A stretch of DNA of 64,000 bases from an uncultured Eubacteriales bacterium (lineage in GTDB: Bacteria; Bacillota; Clostridia; Peptostreptococcales; Anaerovoracaceae), in assembly GCA_902795135.1 (NCBI GenBank), contig CADBJW010000011.1:1-64000 (forward strand), read 5' to 3'. The translations under genes and the position numbers were made by a program. The notes beneath the pieces were generated by a model. That model ran no database searches. It was not told where the DNA came from and was given only the letters and a program-made list of their open reading frames with translations. This document shows, in pieces, positions 54,077 through 61,382 of this stretch. How positions within the stretch are numbered: position 1 is the stretch's first letter; every line of letters starts with the position of its first letter.

Positions 54077-55378
54077 ATGATTTGGAACAAAGAAATGGAA
54101 TGCGCGGATCGTGAAACGATGCGCGCGCTACAGCTGGAAAAGCTGAAATCGTCCGTTGCGTATGAGTACGAACACGTACCGTATTATGCGGCGAAAATGG
54201 ATGAAGTGGGAGTTAAGCCGGAAGACATTCAAACACTTGAAGACATTTCATTTCTACCTTTTTTGACGAAAGAAGATCTGGCAGTCAATTATCCAATGGG
54301 ACTTTTGGCGGCACCTATGAAGGACATTGTCCGGATCCAGTCTTCATCGGGGACTACAGGCAAGCCTAAGATCATGGGATTCACACAAAACGACCTGGAT
54401 ATCTGGGGTGAAGCAGTGGCCAGAGGAATCACCATGTGCGGTATTGGGGACAATGATGTGGTCCACGTTTCCTATGGATACGGCCTGTTTACAGGCGGAC
54501 TTGGCGCTCATTTAGGAGCGGAAACGGTGGGCGCGACGGTATTGCCAATGAGTACGGGAAATACGGCGAGACAGATCATGTTCATGCAGGACATGAAAAG
54601 CGATTTGCTTTGTTGCACACCTTCCTATGCGCTGACCATTGCGGAAGCCGTTGCAAAAGCTGGAATCAAGCCGGAACAGCTGCAGCTCAGAGCGGGTCTA
54701 TTCGGTGCGGAACCATGGACCCAGAGCATGCGTGATAAAATCGAAGAGGGCCTCGGTATCAAGGCCCATGACATTTATGGACTTACGGAAATTACCGGAC
54801 CGGGCGTTGCCACGAGCTGTGAAATGAATGATGGCATGCATATCCAGGAGGACTTGTTCTATCCTGAAATCATAGATCCGGATACTTTGAAGCCTTTGCC
54901 GGACGGGGAAACCGGGGAACTGGTCTTCACAACACTTGGCAAGACCGGGACACCGATGATTCGTTACCGGACCCGTGATATCTGCTATTTGAAGCGGGGA
55001 AAATGCCTTTGCGGCAGAACGACAGTCCGCATGAGCCGTGTATTCGGCAGAACGGACGACATGCTCATCGTTAAGGGCGTCAACGTATTCCCATCGCAGT
55101 TTGAAACAGTCATTGATAAGTTTGAAGAACTGACGCTGAATTACAAAATCATCGTTGACAGAAAGCATAATTCCGATACCATTGAATTGATGGTAGAGCT
55201 TGCGGAAGGACTGGAATTTGATGATATCGATTTTGTTGAAAATCTGAAAGACCGGATTGAACGCACGCTCAGAGATATTCTGCAGATCGGATGTAAGGTC
55301 AGATTGCTCAATTCGCAAACGCTGCCACGAAGCGAAGGTAAAGCAGTGAGAGTTGAAGACAGGAGGAAGTTCGAATGA
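54077..55378 (+). CDS. Phenylacetate-CoA ligase-like enzyme
   Basis: This is 433 residues from ATG 54077, which has AAAAGGAG upstream; a longer frame from 54017 adds 20 odd residues. The AMP-binding motif is SSSGTTGKPKIMG, with YGLTEITGPG and the later YRTRDIC and GRTDDMLIVKGVNV. In amino acid fermenters this enzyme interconverts aryl acetates and their CoA thioesters. Run in reverse with IorAB it could conserve the thioester energy as ATP. The stop overlaps the start of the ACT protein gene. Confidence 0.92.
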   Translation: MIWNKEMECADRETMRALQLEKLKSSVAYEYEHVPYYAAKMDEVGVKPEDIQTLEDISFLPFLTKEDLAVNYPMGLLAAPMKDIVRIQSSSGTTGKPKIMGFTQNDLDIWGEAVARGITMCGIGDNDVVHVSYGYGLFTGGLGAHLGAETVGATVLPMSTGNTARQIMFMQDMKSDLLCCTPSYALTIAEAVAKAGIKPEQLQLRAGLFGAEPWTQSMRDKIEEGLGIKAHDIYGLTEITGPGVATSCEMNDGMHIQEDLFYPEIIDPDTLKPLPDGETGELVFTTLGKTGTPMIRYRTRDICYLKRGKCLCGRTTVRMSRVFGRTDDMLIVKGVNVFPSQFETVIDKFEELTLNYKIIVDRKHNSDTIELMVELAEGLEFDDIDFVENLKDRIERTLRDILQIGCKVRLLNSQTLPRSEGKAVRVEDRRKFE

Positions 55379-55800
55379 TAGTGAAACAGGTATCGGTTTT
55401 CGTTGAGAACGAAACGGGAAGACTTGCAAAGCTGATGCAAGTACTGGAAGATAACGGTGTGGATCTGAATGCGGCGACCATTGCCGAAACAGGCGAGTAT
55501 GGTATCCTGAGATGTATCGTTCAGAATCCTGATGAGACTGTGGAAATTCTGAAAAAGAATAATTTCCTGGCCAGCATTACAAATGTAATCGCGGTTACGA
55601 TCGAGAACAGACCGGGCGGATTGAATGCTGTACTGAAGATTCTGGCCGCTGCCGGAATTTCCGTGAAATACATTTATTCCACGATCCAGTCCCTGAGCGG
55701 GGAGGCGGTCATCATGATGAAAGTGGATGATGCGGAGAAAGCAGCCAAGCTTTTGACCTCCAAAGGCGTAAAGCTGTTCTGTCTGGAAGACTTGAAATAA
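55375..55800 (+). CDS. Tandem ACT-domain protein
   Basis: This 141-residue protein has two ACT domains (about 1-66 and 69-141), opening KQVSVFVENETGRLAKLMQVL and VIAVTIENRPGGLNAVLKIL. Stand-alone tandem ACT proteins often sit beside phenylacetate-CoA ligase and Ior genes. They are thought to bind amino acids and may regulate the pathway. It overlaps the ligase gene by 4 bases (ATGA), so the two are co-translated. AGGAGG lies in the ligase C-terminus. Confidence 0.9.
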   Translation: MIVKQVSVFVENETGRLAKLMQVLEDNGVDLNAATIAETGEYGILRCIVQNPDETVEILKKNNFLASITNVIAVTIENRPGGLNAVLKILAAAGISVKYIYSTIQSLSGEAVIMMKVDDAEKAAKLLTSKGVKLFCLEDLK

Positions 55801-55814
55801 AAGTATGCGTTTTT

Positions 55815-55848
55815 GCGGCGCGGCCGATGTTATGATCGGCTGCGTCGC
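55815..55848 (+). terminator. GC-rich hairpin after the ACT gene
   Basis: GCGGCGCGGCCGAT and ATCGGCTGCGTCGC pair at 12 of 14 positions over a 6-base loop. There is no T tract after it, so termination is uncertain. Confidence 0.4.
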
Positions 55849-55883
55849 TGTATGTTGTGATGGTTTGTAAGAGGGAGAGTATT

Positions 55884-56678
55884 TTGGTTAGAAAAATTCT
55901 TATTGTAATCTGCCTGATTGTGTTTGTTGGGTCAGGCGCCTATGTAGCCAAATATGTACTGGAAAATCTGCATGCTGAGAAGACGGTTAAGCAGGTTGCA
56001 GAGTCCAGATCGAGAGGATTGGCAGAGGTTTATGCACAGAATAACGATTTGGTAGGGTGGATCGAAATCAAAGGCACCAAAATCAACTATCCGGTTATGC
56101 AGACCGGTGAAGGGACCAATGAACCAGATCCTGAGTTTTACCTGCACCGGGACTTTAACAAAGAAGCTTCCGAATCGGGGACACCGTTTGTGGATTCCTT
56201 CAGTTCGATTGCCGGGGCGACCCGCGTGCTGGATGAATCAGATGGTTCCGTCTCCATTGCCAGTGATTCTACCTGGAACTGGCTGATCTATGGACACCAC
56301 ATGAAATTTGGAACCATGTTCCACGATTTGATGAACTATGAAGAGAAATCCTTCTGGGAGGATCATAAGACCTTCCGGTTTGACCGGATCATGATTGACG
56401 ACGACGGGAACGTGGATGAAATCGATGAGGACTACGAAATCATCGCGGCAGCCTATTCCCAGATCTATCCGGATACATCCAACGCTTTCAAATACTACGC
56501 TTATGCAGGTTACTATGATGAAGAATCGTTCAATGAATTCCTAAACGGCATCAAAGCAGAATCCTGTTACGATACTGGTATTGATGCATCTTACGGAGAC
56601 CAGCTTGTCACTCTCTCCACCTGCGCCTACCATACGGAAAACGGCCGCTTCTACATCGTCGGAAAACGCGTGCAGTAA
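55884..56678 (+). CDS. Class B sortase
   Basis: This is 264 residues from TTG 55884 with GAGGGAG upstream; an ATG at 55860 is an alternative that adds a basic stretch. One N-terminal membrane helix is followed by the sortase barrel with NDLVGWIEIKGTKINYPVMQ, H in IYGHHMKFGTMF, and C247 in TLSTCAYHTENGRF. Length and the YxLHRDF-type loop fit SrtB. The enzyme anchors surface proteins or builds pili. No protein in this window shows a sorting signal, so substrates lie elsewhere. Confidence 0.9.
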   Translation: MVRKILIVICLIVFVGSGAYVAKYVLENLHAEKTVKQVAESRSRGLAEVYAQNNDLVGWIEIKGTKINYPVMQTGEGTNEPDPEFYLHRDFNKEASESGTPFVDSFSSIAGATRVLDESDGSVSIASDSTWNWLIYGHHMKFGTMFHDLMNYEEKSFWEDHKTFRFDRIMIDDDGNVDEIDEDYEIIAAAYSQIYPDTSNAFKYYAYAGYYDEESFNEFLNGIKAESCYDTGIDASYGDQLVTLSTCAYHTENGRFYIVGKRVQ

Positions 56679-56699
56679 TGTGCCAATGGTAAACACAAA

Positions 56700-56779
56700 T
56701 TTAAAATTGGATAAGACAATTTTAAATTGGACAAGAGAATAAATGGTACATTTTTCCATACAATTAAAAGTTGGACAGA
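56700..56779 (+). repeat. Three imperfect direct repeats
   Basis: TTAAAATTGGATAAGA (56701), TTTAAATTGGACAAGA (56721) and ATTAAAAGTTGGACAGA (56763) share a TTAAA-TTGGACAAGA core. They might be operator sites or a remnant of a mobile element end. Confidence 0.45.
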
Positions 56780-56822
56780 ACCAGTTGACTAATTGACACG
56801 CACCATTTTTTCGCAACAAAAA

Positions 56823-56857
56823 CAAGCACCTTCTCCAGATACAGAGAGGGTGCTTTA
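56823..56857 (+). terminator. Terminator after the sortase gene
   Basis: AAGCACCTTCTC pairs with GAGAGGGTGCTT (one mismatch) over an 8-base loop; only a short T run follows. Confidence 0.6.
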
Positions 56858-57149
56858 CGTTCATATGAAAGGTGATTATTTTTATTAGAATCGCATATCA
56901 TCTCAAATTACCATATATTGATTATCATTGTTTTTTACTCCTTCTCAAATATCTTAAACCTTGTTATAATCAAAGAAGAATAAGAGCTTTGTAAAAACTC
57001 TTATTCTTCTCTGTATTTCATTTCTAACCGTTGGAAATATACTCAAGGCAATCTCTTTCGGTAGCACACGGCGTATAGTCATCGATTGCTTCTACCCAAC
57101 CGCAATAGCCGCAATCAATTGGATAGCCGTATTATAATAGGTGTGCGAC

Positions 57150-58277
57150 ATGGATAATTTTAAGTTAAAATCGAATCTCTTTTTTGGTGCGAATTCGCTG
57201 TGCGCGCTGGATGATATCGATGATGCGAATGTCATCATCGTCTGTGACGGTTTTGTTAAGCAATCAGGTATGGTAGAAAAGATCATGGAACATCTCGAAC
57301 GCTGTACCGTTCATATTTACGACAAAGTCGTACCGGATCCTCCAACAGAGATTATATCGGATGGCATCAATTTTTTGTCACAATGTCAGGCTGATTATAT
57401 GATTGCATTGGGCGGGGGCTCTGTAATTGATGCAGCCAAAGGCATTGCATACATGGCATGGAAATCCGGACGTCATACAGTCAAATGTTTCTATGCAGTG
57501 CCGACTACGAGTGGAACTGGGTCGGAAGTCACGAAATTTTCTGTTATTACAAATGCAGAGCAGGGAATCAAATATCCTTTGGTCGATGAAGCTCTTCAGC
57601 CCCATGTGGCGATTCTTGATCCGGAGCTTGTTAAATCGATGCCCCCTAATATCACCGCAGACACAGGCATGGACGCGCTGACACACGCAATTGAATCGTA
57701 TCTGTCGACGAAATCCAATGATTTTACCGATGCCTTGGCAGAAAAGTCCGTGACTTTACTGATGCGGTTTCTTCCATATGCATATGCACACGGAGATGAC
57801 ATGGAAGCAAGAGAGAAGGTCCATAACGCGGCATGTCTTTCCGGAATGTCATTCAATATGGTAGGCCTTGGAATAAACCATAGTATCGCCCATGCCATCG
57901 GTGCGAAGTTCCACATCCCGCATGGCAGGGCCAATGCATTACTCTTACCTCATGTGATCGAATTCAATGCCTTTCTGGAGAGCGGCACAGAGACCGTTGC
58001 AGCGAGAAAGATTCAGCGCCTTTCCAAACTGATCGGACTTCCGTATTCGAGTGTTCCGCTAGCCGTCAGCAGCCTTTGCAGCAAAGTCAGGGATATGAAT
58101 CGATTGTTTGGAATTCCAGATACGCTCGCCAAAATGGACATCAACGCGAGTCAGGTGGATGCAATCAGAAGGGAGATGGCGGAGACCGCCATGGCCGACG
58201 TATGTACGAAGACAAATCCAAGGAAACCTGATTTAATGGATATAGAGAACATTATCAAACGGGTTACAGGAGTATAA
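57150..58277 (+). CDS. Iron-dependent alcohol dehydrogenase
   Basis: This is 375 residues from ATG 57150; a GTG at 57141 is the alternative. Family III alcohol dehydrogenase marks are GGGSVIDAAKGIAYM (NAD(P) site), PTTSGTGSEVTKF, ADTGMDALTHAIESYLS, and the metal-binding histidines in GINHSIAHAIGAKFHIPHGRAN. The enzyme would interconvert a small aldehyde and an alcohol. Relatives include butanol, 4-hydroxybutyrate and sulfoacetaldehyde reductases. The gene stands alone, so the substrate is open. AGGTG lies before the start. Confidence 0.9.
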   Translation: MDNFKLKSNLFFGANSLCALDDIDDANVIIVCDGFVKQSGMVEKIMEHLERCTVHIYDKVVPDPPTEIISDGINFLSQCQADYMIALGGGSVIDAAKGIAYMAWKSGRHTVKCFYAVPTTSGTGSEVTKFSVITNAEQGIKYPLVDEALQPHVAILDPELVKSMPPNITADTGMDALTHAIESYLSTKSNDFTDALAEKSVTLLMRFLPYAYAHGDDMEAREKVHNAACLSGMSFNMVGLGINHSIAHAIGAKFHIPHGRANALLLPHVIEFNAFLESGTETVAARKIQRLSKLIGLPYSSVPLAVSSLCSKVRDMNRLFGIPDTLAKMDINASQVDAIRREMAETAMADVCTKTNPRKPDLMDIENIIKRVTGV

Positions 58278-58303
58278 TAAACGGATTATACTCCTTGTTC
58301 CTT
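58268..58303 (+). terminator. Terminator overlapping the end of the alcohol dehydrogenase gene
   Basis: AGGAGTATAAT (which includes the stop codon) pairs perfectly with ATTATACTCCT over AAACGG; a weak T-rich tail follows. Confidence 0.65.
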
Positions 58304-58405
58304 TCGCCTGTGATTGCTGCGGCTCCTGCGGAATTCGCGCCGGCACTGTCCTGCCCAGCCTTTGTCAAAAATCCACATCTCCATCAAGAAAAAACTCTAA
58401 AAATT

Positions 58406-58436
58406 GAGCACTTCTCATCATGGGAAGTGCTCTTTT
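58406..58436 (+). terminator. Second terminator in the 58.3-58.5 kb gap
   Basis: GAGCACTTC pairs with GAAGTGCTC over a 9-base loop, followed by TTTT. It stands upstream of the small membrane protein gene. Confidence 0.6.
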
Positions 58437-58537
58437 CGGAGTTTTCCGGAGTTCTTTAATTTTTTTTGTAACATAGCGTCTCCTTAGGGGTTATATAGGT
58501 AAAAGGGGTCAGATAATACAACCAAGGAGGATCTAAA

Positions 58538-58870
58538 ATGAAGACGATTAATTTTACATGGAGAAAGATATATGCAAATGTTGCAGGCATAGCACTGTGC
58601 TTCCTGCTCATTTGGCTGACAGCATTTATAGGTATGAGTGTTGAAAAGATTTTTCGAATTGAAAGTGTAGAAGGCGATTTTATTCTTTGTCTGACCGCTT
58701 TTGTGCTGATGGGTGGATGCATTATTTTTTCAATTGTAATGTCAAGGCGGTTCAATCACATGATGATGTCAAAAGCTGTGAAGAACCAGCAGGTAATTTG
58801 CGAGTATCTAAATGGCGCATATGAAGATAAAATTCCAGCCAGGATGAAAACGGCGGAAGGCAGACAGTGA
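58538..58870 (+). CDS. Small two-helix membrane protein of unknown function
   Basis: I do not recognise this 110-residue protein. Two membrane helices are visible (about 13-35 and 45-68), followed by a charged C-terminal tail (about 75-110). AAGGAGG stands before the ATG, so it is likely to be translated. It begins a run of four small genes on the + strand (58538, 58925, 59374, 60085), the last two encoding secreted proteins. Confidence 0.6.
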   Translation: MKTINFTWRKIYANVAGIALCFLLIWLTAFIGMSVEKIFRIESVEGDFILCLTAFVLMGGCIIFSIVMSRRFNHMMMSKAVKNQQVICEYLNGAYEDKIPARMKTAEGRQ

Positions 58871-58924
58871 ATTCTCAATTATCTTGTCAGTGGCAAGGCC
58901 ACATCCGTTACGGGAGCCGTATGG

Positions 58925-59299
58925 ATGGCGCGTAAGAAGAAAGCAGATAAAGTAGTATTCGGCGGATTGTTCGCGATCTTCGGATTTGTATTCCGCGCAG
59001 TAGATAAGATGATCAGTGAAGAGTTTGAAGCTTGCGGGCATGCGATTGGCGGAGCAATCGGTAATGTTACAGGAAGCATTTCCTCAGGCACAGTGTTTGA
59101 CAACATCGGATCAGGAGCGTCTGTAACCGAAGATAATACGTGGAAGATCACTAGGGAAAAGAACAGGGCTGTTGCTATGAGAACACAGGCACAAAACGCA
59201 GCTATGGCCGCACCGGGTTCCTACAACGCGCAAAGACAGGCAGAACTCGCAAACCAGCAGCGCATAAAAGCAAACAATATGTGGAAACAGAACTTCTAA
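58925..59299 (+). CDS. Small Gly-rich protein of unknown function
   Basis: This 124-residue protein has a basic start (ARKKKADK), one hydrophobic stretch (VVFGGLFAIFGFVF), a Gly-rich middle (ACGHAIGGAIGNVTGSISSG) and a polar, Gln/Asn-rich C-terminus. I do not recognise a family. ATG 58925 follows GGGAG at 58912-58916; ATG 58921 is out of frame and meets a stop after four codons. Hydrophobic plus Gly-rich segments suggest a membrane or membrane-active protein. Confidence 0.5.
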   Translation: MARKKKADKVVFGGLFAIFGFVFRAVDKMISEEFEACGHAIGGAIGNVTGSISSGTVFDNIGSGASVTEDNTWKITREKNRAVAMRTQAQNAAMAAPGSYNAQRQAELANQQRIKANNMWKQNF

Positions 59300-59313
59300 G
59301 TGACGACGTAAGG

Positions 59314-59322
59314 TGATACAAT
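59314..59322 (+). promoter_or_regulatory. Extended -10 promoter of the tandem secreted genes
   Basis: TGATACAAT with a weak TTCTAA 17 bases upstream of the hexamer, about 50 bases before the ATG at 59374. Confidence 0.4.
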
Positions 59323-59373
59323 AACTATAACAACTCGACAGGATCATAATACTAATCAAGGAGGAACTTCAAA

Positions 59374-60030
59374 ATGAGAAAGAAGATAATAGCATGTATC
59401 ATGGCACTTGCTATTGCAGTTGCATTCATGCCGACATCAGCCTTTGCTGCATCGAAGGTAAAAATGACAGGATACGACCAGGTTTATATGACCGGCAATA
59501 CGGCATACTGTGCCGGAACAAAGGGAATCTATAAGGTAACCTTAAGTAATGGGGCAGTAACTTCCAAAAAACTGATTTTTAAGGAGAACGATATTTGGGG
59601 TGGACCGAGTGTTTTTGCTATGCATAAAAAAGGCAATTATATTTATTTTCTGGAAGAAGCAGATGAATACAACCCGTTCCTTATTCGTGTAAATATTTCC
59701 GGAAAAAACGAAAAGTTATTGGCTAAAGATGTTACAAAATATGCGATCAAAGGCAAGAAAATATACTATAGATATCAAGAATATTACTCAGGCAAAGTAA
59801 AAAAACGCGTTATGAAGCTGAATGGAAAATCGAAGAAAAGGACATCGAAGAAGGTCAAAATGAAAAGGGTAAAGAGCAATGTGTCAGGATATTCAATGAA
59901 GTGTGTACACAAAGAATATTCGGAAAAGAAACAAGAAGAAATGGGAATTTACGGTGGTGGTTACAACTATGATTACCTCAAGACACCTAGGGGAACATAT
60001 TTCCTTGGAGGTGTTGAAGATACTTTTTAA
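59374..60030 (+). CDS. Secreted beta-propeller-like protein, paralogue family member 2
   Basis: This 218-residue protein has a signal peptide almost identical to those of 60085 and 36889 (IACIMALAIAVAFMPTSAFA). The mature part shares the opening SKVKMTGYDQVYMTGNTAYC and the YAIKGKKIYYRY motif, then diverges, with a C-terminus (GGGYNYDYLKTPRGTYFLGG) that is longer than in its relatives. AAGGAGG precedes the ATG. It lies 54 bases before member 3, so the two are a tandem duplication. The function is unknown. Confidence 0.7.
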   Translation: MRKKIIACIMALAIAVAFMPTSAFAASKVKMTGYDQVYMTGNTAYCAGTKGIYKVTLSNGAVTSKKLIFKENDIWGGPSVFAMHKKGNYIYFLEEADEYNPFLIRVNISGKNEKLLAKDVTKYAIKGKKIYYRYQEYYSGKVKKRVMKLNGKSKKRTSKKVKMKRVKSNVSGYSMKCVHKEYSEKKQEEMGIYGGGYNYDYLKTPRGTYFLGGVEDTF

Positions 60031-60084
60031 TAATAACGAAACAACCGACGAACACCTTTTACAGACTGGGGGAGGATCTTTATT

Positions 60085-60708
60085 ATGAGAAAGAAAATAA
60101 TAGCATGTATCATGGCACTGGCGATAGCCGTATCATTCATGCCGACATCAGCCTTTGCAGGATCGAAGATTAAGATGACAGCTTACGATCAGGTCTATGT
60201 GACCGGCAATACGGCATACTGTGCTGGTGCGCGGGGACTGTACAAGGCAACGCTCAAAAAAGGCAAAGTAAAAAAAGTCAAAGTGCTGTTTAGTGCGGGC
60301 AGAGCCGAATATCCGGAGGCTCAGGTTTTTTCTATGAAGAAAAAAGGAAAGTATATCTACTTCCTTCGGATGATGAATGATGGCACATGGTTGTACCGCG
60401 TCAATACCTCAGGTAAAAATAAAAAGTTGCTTGTTTACCAATGCTGTGATTATGCCATCAAGGGTAAAAAGATTTACTATGAGCAGTACTGGGAAGATTA
60501 TAATAAAAAATATGTGATGAAACTTAATGGGAAAAATAAGAAGCGGACTTCGACCTATGCAAGGCTCAAGACAAAGAGGAGCAACAAATCCGGTTACAAA
60601 ATGTATTCAAGAGTGAAAGGTAGTTATGTTCAGGACTTTCTGATTACTCCTAAGGGGAAATTTTATCTTGGCAGAGTTTATTTGATGGACGATTGGGACG
60701 ACGAATAA
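60085..60708 (+). CDS. Secreted beta-propeller-like protein, paralogue family member 3
   Basis: This 207-residue protein has the same length and the same C-terminal pattern (LITPKGKFYLGRVYLMDDWD) as member 1 at 36889, to which it is closer than to its tandem neighbour. The signal peptide is conserved and the mature part is Lys/Tyr-rich with short propeller-like strands. GGGGGAGG precedes the ATG. The 23-kb separation from member 1 implies a copy moved or was kept after an older duplication. Confidence 0.7.
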   Translation: MRKKIIACIMALAIAVSFMPTSAFAGSKIKMTAYDQVYVTGNTAYCAGARGLYKATLKKGKVKKVKVLFSAGRAEYPEAQVFSMKKKGKYIYFLRMMNDGTWLYRVNTSGKNKKLLVYQCCDYAIKGKKIYYEQYWEDYNKKYVMKLNGKNKKRTSTYARLKTKRSNKSGYKMYSRVKGSYVQDFLITPKGKFYLGRVYLMDDWDDE

Positions 60709-60751
60709 AATATTAAGAAACGAACCATCAAGCACCTCTGATATGAACAGA

Positions 60752-60870
60752 GAGAATAGCAAAGCTCCACCGACTGCTCGAGTTCAAATCCCGAGTTTCG
60801 GTGGAGTTTGATTCGTTGTGAGCCGTTGTGATCGTCAGCGGCGAGGACAGCGCGCGGGCACGGTCCCGCC
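60752..60870 (+). repeat. Palindromic MITE-like element, partial copy C
   Basis: The inner stem AAGCTCCACCGA (60762-60773) pairs with TCGGTGGAGTTT (60798-60809). The right flank TGATTCGTTGTGAGCC..GATCGTCAGCGGCGAGGACAGCGC (60809-60852) lines up with the same flank of copies A and B. The left outer and middle arms are missing, so this copy is truncated. The 203-base gap 60709-60911 holds nothing else that I can see. Confidence 0.6.
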
Positions 60871-60911
60871 GGCCGGTTGCTCAATGCTCATGCACTCAAA
60901 CGTGAAAAGCA

Positions 60912-61142
60912 TCAGTCTTTTATAAAGCCTTTTGCACGCTTTGACTGGTGGATGATCTGAAGAATTTCATCTTCATCGAAATGCTTGATATATTTATCTT
61001 CAATTTCCTGAATTTCTTCTTCTGTCATGGCCTTTGCGAGAAGATCCTGGAGCAGTTCTTTTGCCAGATGGTCTTCTGATTTTGGTGATAACATTTCGTC
61101 TGATGCGTCTTCGATCTCATGAATCAAATCTTTGATAGACAT
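60912..61142 (-). CDS. Small acidic helical protein of unknown function
   Basis: This is 76 residues from ATG 61142 with GGGGG seven to eight bases upstream; an in-frame ATG at 61160 lacks a site. The protein is mostly charged helix with repeated EEEIQEIEDKYI- and DEDEILQII-type heptads, and no membrane segment. I do not recognise a family. A gene remnant or short frame in the same direction lies directly upstream (61193-61291). Confidence 0.5.
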   Translation of the reverse strand: MSIKDLIHEIEDASDEMLSPKSEDHLAKELLQDLLAKAMTEEEIQEIEDKYIKHFDEDEILQIIHQSKRAKGFIKD

Positions 61143-61192
61143 AGTGCGTCCCCCTTTCACCTAAAATTCTGCATCTATTGTATCACGTTCTT

Positions 61193-61291
61193 TCACTTTT
61201 TCTTCAAAAAATGCTCCGCAAATTCATATTCACCCATTGGATCCTGGGGATGTGACGCCAGATACTTCAAGTAAGCCTTTTCCATTTTCAT
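61193..61291 (-). pseudogene. Short frame, possible remnant of a small gene
   Basis: A 32-codon frame with a coding-like peptide (MKMEKAYLKYLASHP, then DPMGEYEFAEHFLKK). The frame continues upstream of the ATG to at least CGISFPKDRKL without a stop but without a clear start or ribosome site. It looks like the C-terminal end of a longer, eroded gene. Confidence 0.35.
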
Positions 61292-61314
61292 GAGCTTGCG
61301 GTCTTTTGGGAATG

Positions 61315-61348
61315 ATATGCCACAATACTGGCATTATATGCTACAATA
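61315..61348 (+). promoter_or_regulatory. Extended -10 promoter and direct repeat before the histidine kinase gene
   Basis: ATATGCCACAATA (61315-61327) and ATATGCTACAATA (61336-61348) are 21 bases apart, two helical turns. The second contains TGCTACAAT, an extended -10 box about 35 bases before the ATG at 61383. Confidence 0.45.
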
Positions 61349-61382
61349 AAATGTATGCAATACTTCAGCACGGAGAATAGAT

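Larger units (their letters stand above)
56679..57149. other. 471-base intergenic region between sortase and alcohol dehydrogenase genes
   Basis: No gene is apparent. It contains three imperfect direct repeats (56700-56779), the sortase terminator, a TATAAT (56965-56970) with a weak TTCTCA 17 bases upstream, and a perfect 13-bp hairpin (AGAAGAATAAGAG 56974-56986 with its complement 56998-57010). The hairpin starts a few bases after that -10 and could be the start of a short transcript or an attenuator. Confidence 0.5.
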
